Source: Cacconaster sp033811195
GTDB lineage: Bacteria > Bacteroidota > Bacteroidia > Bacteroidales > UBA932
Assembly: GCA_033811195.1 (NCBI GenBank)
Contig: JAPXOZ010000007.1
Location: forward strand, 31,770 to 95,769
Reading direction: 5' to 3'
DNA length: 64,000 bases
Shown: in pieces, positions 1-8,215 of the stretch
How positions within the stretch are numbered: position 1 is the stretch's first letter
Layout: the number at the start of each line of letters is the position of its first letter
Translations under genes and position numbers: made by a program
The notes under the pieces: generated by a model
The model's input: the letters and a program-made list of their open reading frames with translations, nothing else
What the model was told of the DNA's origin: nothing
Database searches by the model: none

Positions 1-1559
1 TATGTCCCGGACAAACTCGGGGCAATAAAAAAATCGTTATTTCGCTCTTCTAGTTTTTCCCGGTTACTTTCCAATGTGACACTACTGAACTCTCCTCTTA
101 AGCCTGCTTTATAAGTAAATTTACCTTTATTTGATGAGAACAAAATGTAAGCAGCGTTTACAAGCTCTGTATGTTGTAAATCGTTGCTGAATATTTCCGA
201 ATAATTCCACTCCCCATTCTTATTTGAATAGAATCGGTGATAGATGTAATTGTCCCTATATGTCAATTTTACTCCGGCTGATAGTGTGCCGGAACTGATC
301 TTTTGTTTAAAGTCTGCTTGAAATGAGGTTATGAAGGGGCTTCCTCCTGAATCGGAACGACCTATCTCAGCTCCTTTCAGGAAATAGTAGGAGGGTCTGT
401 GTCCCCATGTTCTGGATATGGAACCGTTAATTGTCAGATCAGAGGTGTCCGGCTTTATGATATGTCGGTATGATATCTTTCCTTCTATGTTTTCCCTGTT
501 CCATGTAACGTCTTTGCGCCTCTTCTCCTCACTCTCCATTCCCGCCTTAATGTATTTATTATCCAAGTCTTGCTTTATATTATGTCTTGGCAGCATGGAT
601 TTTAGGTCAATGCTAAGAATGTTTTTTTCGTTAATTCTTAAGTCAGTACCGACTCCGATATTATTGTTGTACACATATCTGGTGGCTCTCATTTGCTGGT
701 AGGTCTGATTGCCATTTTCGTGTATCAGGCGATTTAAGGTCGTATTGACGATATCGTCTTCATATTTCGTGTTGTAATTAAACCTCCAGGAAGTCTTGGG
801 CTTGCTGTATGACAGTGCCAAATTGCCTGTTACAAAGTGGTTGAAGCCGTAGTTTGCTGAAATTACCCCACTGAAGCCTTTTACAACACTCCTTTTGGAG
901 ACTATGTTTATGATTCCGCCGGTTCCTTCAGAGTCATAGGAGGCATCGGGGCTGGTAATTATTTCAATATTTTTGATATTAGCTGCCGGAATCACTGCCA
1001 GATCACCGACTGTGGTAGGAACTCCATCCAGAAGTACGAGTATATTTCTGTTACCTCTGATTGAAATGGCATCATTGATCAGTGTCACAGATGAAGATGT
1101 ACGGAGTATGTCGAGAGCCGTTCCTGTTTCGAAACTCATATTTGCAGAAGCATGGATTACTGTATGCTCCACCGAGGACTTGGCTGCATCCATCTTAGCG
1201 GTCACAACAGCTTCGCCAAGAAGAACCGCATCTTCTTTTATAATTATCTTCTCTAGGTCTATTGATGATCTCTCCGGTTTGAAACTAACCTCTTTTTTAG
1301 CGTATCCGATAAATTCTATTACAAGCAGATGTTCCTCAGTACTGCGGTTTATTTTAAATGAAAACTCCCCATTCTCACCCGTCATAGCTCCCGTCAACAG
1401 CCTTCCTGATTCATATGCAACGACTGAAGCATATTGTACAGGTAAATTATTGTCGTCAACCACCTTTCCACTTACCGTACACGAAGTTTGGCCGTGGCTC
1501 ACAATATGGGTGAAAACCAGAAAAGTTAAAATTACTATGAATTTGAGCTTGTTTGTCAT
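1..1559 (-). CDS. TonB-dependent outer-membrane beta-barrel receptor, C-terminal part beyond the window
   Basis: The reverse-strand frame runs open from an ATG at 1557-1559 to the window edge. It begins with a signal peptide ending near HGQ, followed by a carboxypeptidase-regulatory-like domain (TVSGKVVDDNNLPVQYASVV), then a plug domain (SIRGNRNILVLLDGVPTTVG, later DSEGTGGIINIVSK), then amphipathic strands of a beta-barrel. This order matches the phylum's outer-membrane beta-barrel family (OMP_b-brl_3-like), which takes up unknown ligands with TonB energy. No SusD partner is visible because the downstream side is cut off. The substrate cannot be told from sequence. The gene is 3'-truncated only by the window. 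The flanking 600 bases upstream are non-coding and lead into the defence island. Confidence 0.85.
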   Translation of the reverse strand, partial: MTNKLKFIVILTFLVFTHIVSHGQTSCTVSGKVVDDNNLPVQYASVVAYESGRLLTGAMTGENGEFSFKINRSTEEHLLVIEFIGYAKKEVSFKPERSSIDLEKIIIKEDAVLLGEAVVTAKMDAAKSSVEHTVIHASANMSFETGTALDILRTSSSVTLINDAISIRGNRNILVLLDGVPTTVGDLAVIPAANIKNIEIITSPDASYDSEGTGGIINIVSKRSVVKGFSGVISANYGFNHFVTGNLALSYSKPKTSWRFNYNTKYEDDIVNTTLNRLIHENGNQTYQQMRATRYVYNNNIGVGTDLRINEKNILSIDLKSMLPRHNIKQDLDNKYIKAGMESEEKRRKDVTWNRENIEGKISYRHIIKPDTSDLTINGSISRTWGHRPSYYFLKGAEIGRSDSGGSPFITSFQADFKQKISSGTLSAGVKLTYRDNYIYHRFYSNKNGEWNYSEIFSNDLQHTELVNAAYILFSSNKGKFTYKAGLRGEFSSVTLESNREKLEERNNDFFIAPSLSGT

Positions 1560-2155
1560 TTTAGATGAGACAAATATGGGATGTTTTTACTAGTTATCAA
1601 AAGATCTTCAATTAGGCATTATACTTTTTTTTCGAAGTTGTCGCAACTTCGAAATGCTTCTTTAGAGATAAAAGAGCTTACCCATCGGTAAAGTCTTATT
1701 ATCTCTCTGTGAGATTGCGTTAATATTAGACTTGGCGACGGTGCGAGAAGTTTAATTATAATTATGGTGAAATTATAATTGTTCTCTGTAAGATGCAGTC
1801 GCTTCGCTCCGACACGTGTCTCTCTCCTGCTATATACTTTTTTATCCGCACATTAAGTAATGCTTAATCTTTTCTATATCTGTTTGTTGTGTGGTGTTTT
1901 TGATCATGTCTAAGTCGAAACAATCGACAATTATTTCGACTTCATAAAGGGTCATTTTGTAATTGTTGTCTAGCTGATTCAGGAGCAAAATTATTAGTTA
2001 TTCGATTTGTTACCTAAAAAAAAGTTGGAAATTATTATATTAAGATAACTTGGACAGTATTCTTATCTAACTGCTAATTTATTTTGGATTAGAGTATAAA
2101 ATAAAACAACTTTTGACCATATTTGTAATAATTAACTTTGATGATATAATTAGTC
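1560..2155. other. Intergenic region at island edge with inverted repeats
   Basis: About 600 AT-rich bases lie between two divergent genes with no convincing coding frame. They hold a perfect 10-base inverted repeat with a 3-base loop (arms 1631-1640 and 1644-1653, core TTCGAAGTTG) and a second perfect 9-base pair (AAGTCGAAA at 1912-1920, TTTCGACTT at 1934-1942). There is also a palindrome GACACGTGTC at 1811-1820 and two copies of AATTATAATT near 1755-1780. None is followed by a T-tract in a sense that would make it an obvious terminator. They may be operators or remnants from island insertion. Confidence 0.5.
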
Positions 2156-3502
2156 ATGTCTTCAACACAAGAATTTAAAGGGAAATGGTGGCTTCCCGGT
2201 AAAGAGGAAAATAAAGTTGTAGGGACTTTGTATTTTACTCCAGGAAAGTCTATATTGTTAGAACTGATTGGTAACCTCAAGGGTAAGTCACAAGATCCTT
2301 TTGAAGAGATTCTTAGTATCGTTAATGTAGATACCAGCATAGAGACAATATTTGGTCATTGTTCCAATGGGAAAGATATTACTCTATTTAATTCTTTTTG
2401 TAATATAAGCAGATCTTTCAAGGCGGATCATCCAATAACAACTTATGATTCTAGATACTTAGTAATAGGAATACATTTGAAAAATATCAATGAAAAGAAG
2501 TTTTTTAAAGCAGTAGTAAAAATACCGGAATTATCTTATTGGCTATATCCACGCATGCTGATTAGGGAGTTTCGTGATGATGAAGAAGGTAAAGAATACG
2601 TGACTGTAAGAACAAAAAATCTCTCTAAACCAGAAACAATTCGCACGAAAGTTAGAATTGCAAGCGGGTACACCTTTACCTTGGTTCCAAGTGTCTCTTA
2701 CAAAGGAATAAATTCCTTGCTGGATATCTCTTTTACGCAATTTACCACCTTATGGGTTGAAAAATCAACAGGAGCTTCATTAATATCATTTTATGACCAA
2801 GTTGTAAGGTATGAGAGTTTTTTGGCTTTGGCTACCTTAGGAGAGGTATCTTACAGTGAGCTATCATTATATAGCAAAGATCACATAAAACATGAGGAAG
2901 GAGAAAAAATAATATATGCTCCAATATTAGTAGATAGTGTTTTTCATCCTACACCAATTGATAAGCAAATTAGTATTCATAATTTCTTGTTCAATTATGA
3001 TGCTATAAAAAGTAGTTATAAGGATATTCTTAGAAAATGGTTTTCTAAGGATACAAAATTTGACGCTATCAGAGGCCATTTTCTTGAGGCGATCAACTAT
3101 CAAGGCCCCTTTTCTTACATTAATTTCCTTATCATAATTCAGGCAATTGAAGGATACTCAAGGAGATATATGAAAGAAGAGGCAAAATCTAGGATAATGG
3201 CCAATGGGCGTAATAGAGTAAATCTGCGAGATTATCTTGAAACTGTTATCGAGAGTCAGAGGGGTATAAGAAAGGTTAATCAAAAGATAGACCTTGATAC
3301 AGTTATTCAAAATAGGGATTACTATTCACACCTATTTGATGAAAAGAAAAAAAAGAAATTAGATGTCATAGACCTTTATCATTTAAGTTCCGATTTGATA
3401 AGAATTTTAACCTGTTGTATTTTATCTTACCTTGGTTTTAACAATGAGGAGATTGATAAATTGACATGGAATACACTTAATAGCATTTTTCATGACTATT
3501 AA
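2156..3502 (+). CDS. apeA: ApeA-like HEPN antiphage protein
   Basis: This 448-residue protein resembles ApeA, a single-gene antiphage protein with a C-terminal HEPN ribonuclease domain. The N-terminus has the family hallmark GKWWLPGKEENKVVGTLYF (residues 9-27), as in the ApeA N-terminal domain. The C-terminal helical part carries the HEPN-type R-X4-H motif, R387-DYYS-H392, in IQNRDYYSHL. Known HEPN effectors cleave RNA on phage infection and cause growth arrest; that role is inferred here. The gene stands alone on the plus strand, next to a restriction-modification module and an AbiH gene, which supports a defence role. Base composition is AT-richer than the housekeeping genes, suggesting transfer. 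Confidence 0.82.
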   Translation: MSSTQEFKGKWWLPGKEENKVVGTLYFTPGKSILLELIGNLKGKSQDPFEEILSIVNVDTSIETIFGHCSNGKDITLFNSFCNISRSFKADHPITTYDSRYLVIGIHLKNINEKKFFKAVVKIPELSYWLYPRMLIREFRDDEEGKEYVTVRTKNLSKPETIRTKVRIASGYTFTLVPSVSYKGINSLLDISFTQFTTLWVEKSTGASLISFYDQVVRYESFLALATLGEVSYSELSLYSKDHIKHEEGEKIIYAPILVDSVFHPTPIDKQISIHNFLFNYDAIKSSYKDILRKWFSKDTKFDAIRGHFLEAINYQGPFSYINFLIIIQAIEGYSRRYMKEEAKSRIMANGRNRVNLRDYLETVIESQRGIRKVNQKIDLDTVIQNRDYYSHLFDEKKKKKLDVIDLYHLSSDLIRILTCCILSYLGFNNEEIDKLTWNTLNSIFHDY

Positions 3503-3594
3503 GTCGGTATTTACTAACTCCGCAAGAGTTTTGTCTTCTGCCTATTGTTCAGAAAGCATTGTGGGTGGTTTTTAATGATTATTAATATGTTGAC

Positions 3595-3639
3595 AATCAC
3601 GCATATGGACTGGATATTCAAACCCTGTTATGTGTGATT
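3595..3639. terminator. Hairpin between convergent apeA and methyltransferase genes
   Basis: AATCACGCATA (3595-3605) can pair with TATGTGTGATT (3629-3639) with one G-U wobble. The stem ends inside the stop codon of the minus-strand methyltransferase gene. The position between two converging genes suits a two-way terminator, but the U-tracts are weak. Confidence 0.35.
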
Positions 3640-4885
3640 ATGATATTTTCTTTAAAATAACGATATACTCATTCGTCATAGTACTAACTTTATCGCCTGG
3701 CTTATTAGTCGGGGATGTTTTAGAAGGCATTCTTTTATTCGGGATGCTTCGAACTATAGTTGTCATATGCTCGAAACCACATTTTTCGAACATCTCTGCA
3801 GTGTAGTAGTCAAGATCAATTTGAATGCCTTTTACCGTCCTATTACCTACAACATAGCAAACCACCCCACCATTTCTCACACTTTTGGCTACATTTTGAA
3901 TTGACATCCAATAGTCATTCAGGAATGAGATAACTTCATAATAGCGTTTCTCATCAAGATTTTTTATAGAATCAAGTGTATCACTTAATGAATATGTTTT
4001 GAACAACTCTTTATCTGTCTTTTTTCCCCCCATTAGTAAAGAATCGAGGTTGCTTGCATTATCAAAACCAAACCACTCGTTGGCCCACCTCGAAAATTGA
4101 CCGTATGCGACTGTAGTGCGACTGTCCCCATAAGGAGGTGAGGTAACAACCATATCAACATCACCATCTTTTATTATATCTTTAGGTATGCCTATCGATG
4201 TGTCAAAATCGTAAACTCGTACAGACGTATTGTTGTTAAGTTTGTTAAAACTCTTTAGTCCCTTAATGTTCCTATTTGCTTTTTGTCCAAAAATTTTGAA
4301 AACATCGGGTTTGAACTTTTGAATGCTTTCCTGCTTCATTCTAAAGCGTTTGAATTCTCCGTTACGAGTGAATGAAGTCTCTCTAACTGTTTCTGCGAGT
4401 ATGAGTTCGAAGAAATCTTTATTAGAAGTCAGTTTGTCTATTTTTTGAGCAAGAAAAGACAATTTCATTAGCACATCCTCTGAATACCAATAAGAGTAGT
4501 TAGAAATTCTGTCGAAATCACGATTATTGACCTTATCTTCAGAATAAAATGAACAGTGAAATGCTATATTTTGAATTTGTTCAATTATTTCTTTTGCATT
4601 ATAGTGTGTGGTTTTTACTCTTGACATCATTCTTGCAAGAGGGTTGAGATCGGTGCCTATAGAATTTACACCTGCTACTACTCCTTCAACCAAAGTAGTT
4701 CCACTACCCATGTAAGGATCAAAAATAAGAGAAAACCTACCTTCCGGTCTATACTCTCTAATAAGGGAACGACAGACTTGTGGAATCATCATGGCAGGAT
4801 AAGCATGATAGCCATGGGAGTACTCTTTTGTGTCAGCATCCCAAAAACTCCATCGATCATCAAATATCCTATTATATGATTTCAT
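3638..4885 (-). CDS. DNA methyltransferase of the type II R-M module, probable N4-cytosine
   Basis: SAM-dependent DNA methyltransferase protecting host DNA from the neighbouring nuclease. With the ATG at 4883-4885 it is 415 residues. Motif I is DPYMGSGTT (56-64), preceded by a motif-X-like HAYPAMMIP (27-35). Motif IV is TSPPYGDS (248-255); SPPY is the form usual for N4-cytosine and some N6-adenine enzymes. A later GGVVCYVVGN fits motif VI. The order X-I-long spacer-IV resembles the alpha arrangement. An ATG 29 codons upstream is in frame, but those residues look non-domain and cover the divergent control region, so the shorter start is preferred. It is divergent from the controller and nuclease genes. 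MvaI/BcnI enzymes have N4-cytosine partners, which supports that specificity by inference. Confidence 0.85.
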   Translation of the reverse strand: MKSYNRIFDDRWSFWDADTKEYSHGYHAYPAMMIPQVCRSLIREYRPEGRFSLIFDPYMGSGTTLVEGVVAGVNSIGTDLNPLARMMSRVKTTHYNAKEIIEQIQNIAFHCSFYSEDKVNNRDFDRISNYSYWYSEDVLMKLSFLAQKIDKLTSNKDFFELILAETVRETSFTRNGEFKRFRMKQESIQKFKPDVFKIFGQKANRNIKGLKSFNKLNNNTSVRVYDFDTSIGIPKDIIKDGDVDMVVTSPPYGDSRTTVAYGQFSRWANEWFGFDNASNLDSLLMGGKKTDKELFKTYSLSDTLDSIKNLDEKRYYEVISFLNDYWMSIQNVAKSVRNGGVVCYVVGNRTVKGIQIDLDYYTAEMFEKCGFEHMTTIVRSIPNKRMPSKTSPTNKPGDKVSTMTNEYIVILKKIS

Positions 4886-4918
4886 TCTTCTTACAGGCAA
4901 ACAATTAGCTATCCAAAT

Positions 4919-4935
4919 ACTCTCAATATGAGAGT
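4919..4935. promoter_or_regulatory. Inverted repeat, candidate controller-protein operator
   Basis: ACTCTCA-ATA-TGAGAGT is a perfect 7-base inverted repeat with a 3-base spacer. It lies in the roughly 100-base control region between the methyltransferase start (4885) and the divergent controller gene (4988). Its place matches where C-boxes occur in controller-regulated restriction-modification systems. Binding is inferred, not shown. Confidence 0.5.
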
Positions 4936-4987
4936 GGGTAAATGTAGGGCTTTTTTTACATTTGTGCAACAAATTTAAGAAAATTTT

Positions 4988-5275
4988 ATGAAAACTGATT
5001 ATCAGAACGCCATTGTTGATAAGGTTAGACGACTCCGTCTATCAAATAATTATAGTCAGCAAGATATTGCCTTGTTTCTTGGTATAAGCAATGGTCAAGT
5101 TGGCAATATAGAAACTCCTACTAAATCACATAAGTACAGGCTTTCTCAATTATCTAGGATTTGCGACGAATTTAAGATAAGAATAGTTGATTTGTTTCTT
5201 GAAAACATTGACGACCTAACTCCTGAAGAACTGATCAATAGATTAATTAATTGCATTATAGAATATGAAAACTAG
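4988..5275 (+). CDS. XRE-family helix-turn-helix controller protein of the R-M module
   Basis: Ninety-five residues with a lambda-repressor-type HTH: VRRLRLSNNYSQQDIALFLG (residues 13-32) followed by the recognition helix region ISNGQVGNIE. The C-terminal tail (about 65-95) is acidic and helical and may mediate dimerisation. Its stop codon lies inside the next gene, the restriction nuclease, whose ATG is at 5265, so the two are translationally coupled. Small HTH proteins co-transcribed with the nuclease and divergent from the methyltransferase are typically C proteins, which delay nuclease expression until DNA is methylated. That role is inferred from layout. Confidence 0.75.
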   Translation: MKTDYQNAIVDKVRRLRLSNNYSQQDIALFLGISNGQVGNIETPTKSHKYRLSQLSRICDEFKIRIVDLFLENIDDLTPEELINRLINCIIEYEN

Positions 5276-6014
5276 TAAAGAACGGCTAATAGATATTTTT
5301 GAAGATATAAAGAATCGCGGATGGGTACAAAGTCATCGCAGTCATAATACCGGCATTGGAAAAACTTTCGAGGATCTAGCTGGTATTACAGAAGATAATA
5401 GTGAGGATCCCGATTTTGAGGAGTATGAAATCAAGTCTTACAGGAGAGAAGCCAATTCTCCTATTACACTTTTTACACTCGCCCCCTCCTTTCCAAAAGG
5501 TGCGAACAGATATCTAAAAGATAAATATGGAGAATATTACCCAGATTCTACTACTCTTAAAAAAGTGCATACCTCAATGTTTGCAGATAAAAAGAATAGT
5601 TATCTGAATAAATACTCCTTCCAACTTATAAATGATAGAGATGCAAAAAAGCTTAAAATAGGAGTTTATGACTATTCCACGGGATTATTAATTGATGATA
5701 GTGTTTATTACACTTATGAGAAGTTGAGGAAGAAGTTGAGGAAGAAACTAACTAACTTGTTTGTTGTCAGTGCAGAGAGGCGTTTTAATAACGGAGTTGA
5801 GGAATTTAAATTCACAAATGCAAGAATTTACACTGACCCTTCATTTGAAAGATTCTTGGATGTCATTGATGATGGAAGGGTACAGTATGATATCCGTATT
5901 GGCAGTTATCAGTCGGGCGATAGGTACGGAAAGCCCCATGACCATGGAAGTGCTTTTAGAGTAAGAGAGGACTACATCCTTGCTCTTTACGATAACCAAG
6001 AATTTGTGCTGTAA
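5265..6014 (+). CDS. MvaI/BcnI-family type II restriction endonuclease
   Basis: A 249-residue nuclease matching the MvaI/BcnI family, monomeric MutH-like enzymes whose known members cut CCWGG or CCSGG. Visible features are GIGKTFEDLAGI (residues 30-41, with E36), the PD-(D/E)xK active site D50-FEEY-E55-I-K57, the segment SPITLFTLAP (65-74), and the C-terminal DIRIGSYQSG followed by HDHGSAFRVR, all in family order. Length agrees with MvaI (about 250 residues). It overlaps the controller gene by 11 bases. The run at 5725-5750 contains a short duplicated KLRKKLRKKL segment. The target site of this particular enzyme cannot be read from the sequence. Confidence 0.88.
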   Translation: MKTSKERLIDIFEDIKNRGWVQSHRSHNTGIGKTFEDLAGITEDNSEDPDFEEYEIKSYRREANSPITLFTLAPSFPKGANRYLKDKYGEYYPDSTTLKKVHTSMFADKKNSYLNKYSFQLINDRDAKKLKIGVYDYSTGLLIDDSVYYTYEKLRKKLRKKLTNLFVVSAERRFNNGVEEFKFTNARIYTDPSFERFLDVIDDGRVQYDIRIGSYQSGDRYGKPHDHGSAFRVREDYILALYDNQEFVL

Positions 6015-6149
6015 TTAATAATTATTTGATTCCTATAATATGATTTAATTTCAACTTTGTGATACTCTTTTTGATATTCTATAGTAAAAAACGTCACAGG
6101 TTGTTTTAGTTTACAGTACATAGCGAAATTTGTATATCAATTGATTTAT

Positions 6150-7070
6150 ATGGCAGAGAAGATTTTAATAATAGGAAATGGCTTTGACATTGATTTAGGT
6201 TTCCTTACAAAATACTCGAATTATTATAAAATATGGGAATACAATCATAAATGGCCGTTCAATGATTCTTCAACAGGATTAGGTGGTTATATTCACAAAT
6301 GTGCAAAAGAATATAAAGAGAAATGGTTGGATCTTGAGATGGCCCTTTTCGAGTATGCATCTGCAAATAACGGTGCTGCGATAAAAGGCGTAAATGGGTC
6401 CTACCCAATTGACAAGGATAAAGAAGATTTTGGAACACTTGTCGGAAATTTAACCTCATTCATTGAAAGAATTCCCAGTGAGACACAGGTAAATAGAGAC
6501 TCTGTTGCTAGCAAGGTTCTCAAGTCCGTCTTGGACGATGGTAATTATTCGATATACTCATTCAACTACACTGACTTGAAAGGAATCGCTGCGAGGCTTT
6601 ATCCGGAGCGGTCTTATCATCTTTCATATACTCCTGTTCATGGAAGAGCAGCAGACGACAATATTATTATAGGGGTTCATTCTGACGCGAATTTAATTAT
6701 GGGTTATGACTTCCTAAAAAAGATTGATCAGACATCATACCAATCAAATGACATTATTCAAGACCTTTCTTGTGCAAAAGAAGTGGTGTTTTTTGGACTG
6801 TCTATGGGGATTGTTGACTTTCCCTACTTTAGGGATTTTTTCAGTTCTCTATGTTCAAACATAGTCCCATTGGATAAAAAGAAACATGTAACGATGTTCA
6901 CTTACAATGAATCATCTAGGCAAGAAATTCATGAACAACTAAGGAAACTTACTAGAACTGATCTAATGAGTCTGAAGAGTAATTGCTATTTTGAAATCAT
7001 TCGCACATCACTTTGTGAATATGACGATAAGGATAAAATTGAGAAGTGGATTTATCGTCAACGGTTATGA
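6150..7070 (+). CDS. abiH: AbiH-family phage abortive-infection protein
   Basis: A 306-residue protein beginning with KILIIGNGFDIDLGF, the signature opening of the AbiH family. Other family features are IYSFNYTDL near residue 135, HGRAADDNIIIGVHS near 170, and VVFFGLSMGIVDFPYF near 215. AbiH was first described as a lactococcal abortive-infection protein; the biochemical mechanism is not established. The ATG at 6150 is chosen over a TTG three codons earlier. The gene follows the nuclease gene after 135 AT-rich bases on the same strand, and may have its own promoter. AT-rich codon use matches the rest of the island. Confidence 0.85.
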   Translation: MAEKILIIGNGFDIDLGFLTKYSNYYKIWEYNHKWPFNDSSTGLGGYIHKCAKEYKEKWLDLEMALFEYASANNGAAIKGVNGSYPIDKDKEDFGTLVGNLTSFIERIPSETQVNRDSVASKVLKSVLDDGNYSIYSFNYTDLKGIAARLYPERSYHLSYTPVHGRAADDNIIIGVHSDANLIMGYDFLKKIDQTSYQSNDIIQDLSCAKEVVFFGLSMGIVDFPYFRDFFSSLCSNIVPLDKKKHVTMFTYNESSRQEIHEQLRKLTRTDLMSLKSNCYFEIIRTSLCEYDDKDKIEKWIYRQRL

Positions 7071-7429
7071 TGAGATATTATGCTTAATAAAACAAGAATG
7101 TGGCGTTAGTGTAAGTCGTTACGTCTTTGGCCCACCCAAAAAACGCACCTTTATTTGAAATGCACTCAAAAGCTGAAAAAAAACTTTTTGGGGTTTTCTC
7201 AGCTGATTTACGCTGTGTTTTAAACGTTATGAAAAGATTCTATTTTGTCCTCCGCCTATTCTAACTATCCAAAACGAGTACTGCCTATTTCAAGGTACAA
7301 CCTAAAATGAATGCTCATTGAATTTGTTCTTTTGGAGGGGAAAAAACTTATTTCAAAATGACTTCAATGCGAGATTTGAAAACAAGCTAACATTTGTATT
7401 TATATAAAATTGGCAACTAAGTAATTAGT
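7071..7429. other. Intergenic region after abiH, no gene seen
   Basis: About 360 bases between abiH and a convergent small membrane-protein gene. An imperfect hairpin can form from AGCTGA at 7171-7176 and TCAGCT near 7199-7204, with A-rich and T-rich inner arms, and may end the abiH transcript. No open frame with family resemblance or RNA gene is visible. Confidence 0.4.
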
Positions 7430-7996
7430 CTATTTTTGTTGTATAATTAGTGAAACAATTGAGGCTATGCTACCTAATATGCCAATAACACCGCTAAAGA
7501 TCTTCCATCCCTTCGATTTGAAATCAAAATCTGGCTTTATAAGTGTAACTGGATAATGAAAAATAATACGAAGAACAGTGCTAATTCCACGAAAAAAGTG
7601 AGAGAAGGGATTCCACCACTGTGACATAATCGATTTGAGCTCCTTATCGTACTCAGATATAGTTGATATGATTTCTGTCTCTAAATCTGAAAATGCACGA
7701 GTAATGCTCATTGTATGCATACTATTTCTTACCGATCGAACTATCTCAAATGTAGATGGCATATAGCAATGAGGACTCATAAGTCTAGTGACTTCCCTAT
7801 AATTTTGAAGAATATAAATCCATTCGCTATCTATATTCTTTCCTTGAATGAGTTTTTTGTGAAAAATAATAGCATTATCTAGAAATTCTTCAATTTTAAT
7901 TATATTTTTTCTTATTGAAAGAATATTGAAAACAAAAGTAAAAAAGCCAATCACAACTAGCAATGCTGTGCAAATAATTAACGCAACCGTACTCAT
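7430..7996 (-). CDS. Unidentified two-helix membrane protein at the end of the defence island
   Basis: A 188-residue protein of unknown family. A hydrophobic helix at the N-terminus (VALIICTALLVVIGFFTFVF, residues 4-23) is followed by a mainly helical soluble part of about 125 residues and a second hydrophobic segment close to the C-terminus (IFSGVIGILGSIASIVSLII, about 166-185). Both ends therefore sit in the membrane with the middle on one side. The ATG at 7994-7996 is chosen: an in-frame TTG at 8026 falls inside a TATATTTG promoter box. Location beside three defence genes suggests a linked function, perhaps a membrane effector, but no catalytic motif is seen. Confidence 0.6.
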   Translation of the reverse strand: MSTVALIICTALLVVIGFFTFVFNILSIRKNIIKIEEFLDNAIIFHKKLIQGKNIDSEWIYILQNYREVTRLMSPHCYMPSTFEIVRSVRNSMHTMSITRAFSDLETEIISTISEYDKELKSIMSQWWNPFSHFFRGISTVLRIIFHYPVTLIKPDFDFKSKGWKIFSGVIGILGSIASIVSLIIQQK

Positions 7997-8023
7997 AAGC
8001 AACTTATAGTCAATTCTTAGAGA

Positions 8024-8031
8024 CAAATATA
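8024..8031 (-). promoter_or_regulatory. TATATTTG -7 promoter box for the small membrane protein gene
   Basis: Reading the minus strand, TATATTTG lies 28 bases before the ATG at 7996, at the usual distance for a Bacteroidota -7 element. No clear TTTG -33 element is seen 19-20 bases upstream. Confidence 0.5.
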
Positions 8032-8101
8032 AGTATTAAGTTCTAATATTTGCTATATTTGTTTTGATGTACATTCTGCATCACACCACAAACCATTTTA
8101 A

Positions 8102-8143
8102 CGCCCCGCCAACTTCCGTCGGCGGGGCGCTATTGTGTTTTTT
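8102..8143 (+). terminator. Strong GC hairpin with T-tract at the island boundary
   Basis: CGCCCCGCC (8102-8110) pairs perfectly with GGCGGGGCG (8121-8129) across a 10-base loop, followed by a run of seven T from 8137. It reads as a plus-strand intrinsic terminator, yet the nearest upstream gene is on the minus strand. A TATATTTG box at 8054-8061 on the plus strand could drive a short RNA of about 70 bases ending here. Confidence 0.6.
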
Positions 8144-8215
8144 TCAGTTGGTTGCTAAAGATATGTGCTGTATGGATTAGCTATGAGTCAAAGTCCTACT
8201 ACGGGTGAAATCCTG

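Noticed and set aside
973..1593. Long plus-strand open frame
   Set aside because: It is the mirror of the receptor gene on the minus strand, which has a signal peptide and plug motifs; the plus frame has no family resemblance.
4886..4972. Longer start of the methyltransferase
   Set aside because: The 29 extra residues lie over the divergent control region and its inverted repeat and do not resemble the family.
8102..8143. tRNA or att site at the island edge
   Set aside because: The stem is a simple hairpin with a T-run, without tRNA arms or a visible direct repeat at the other island end.
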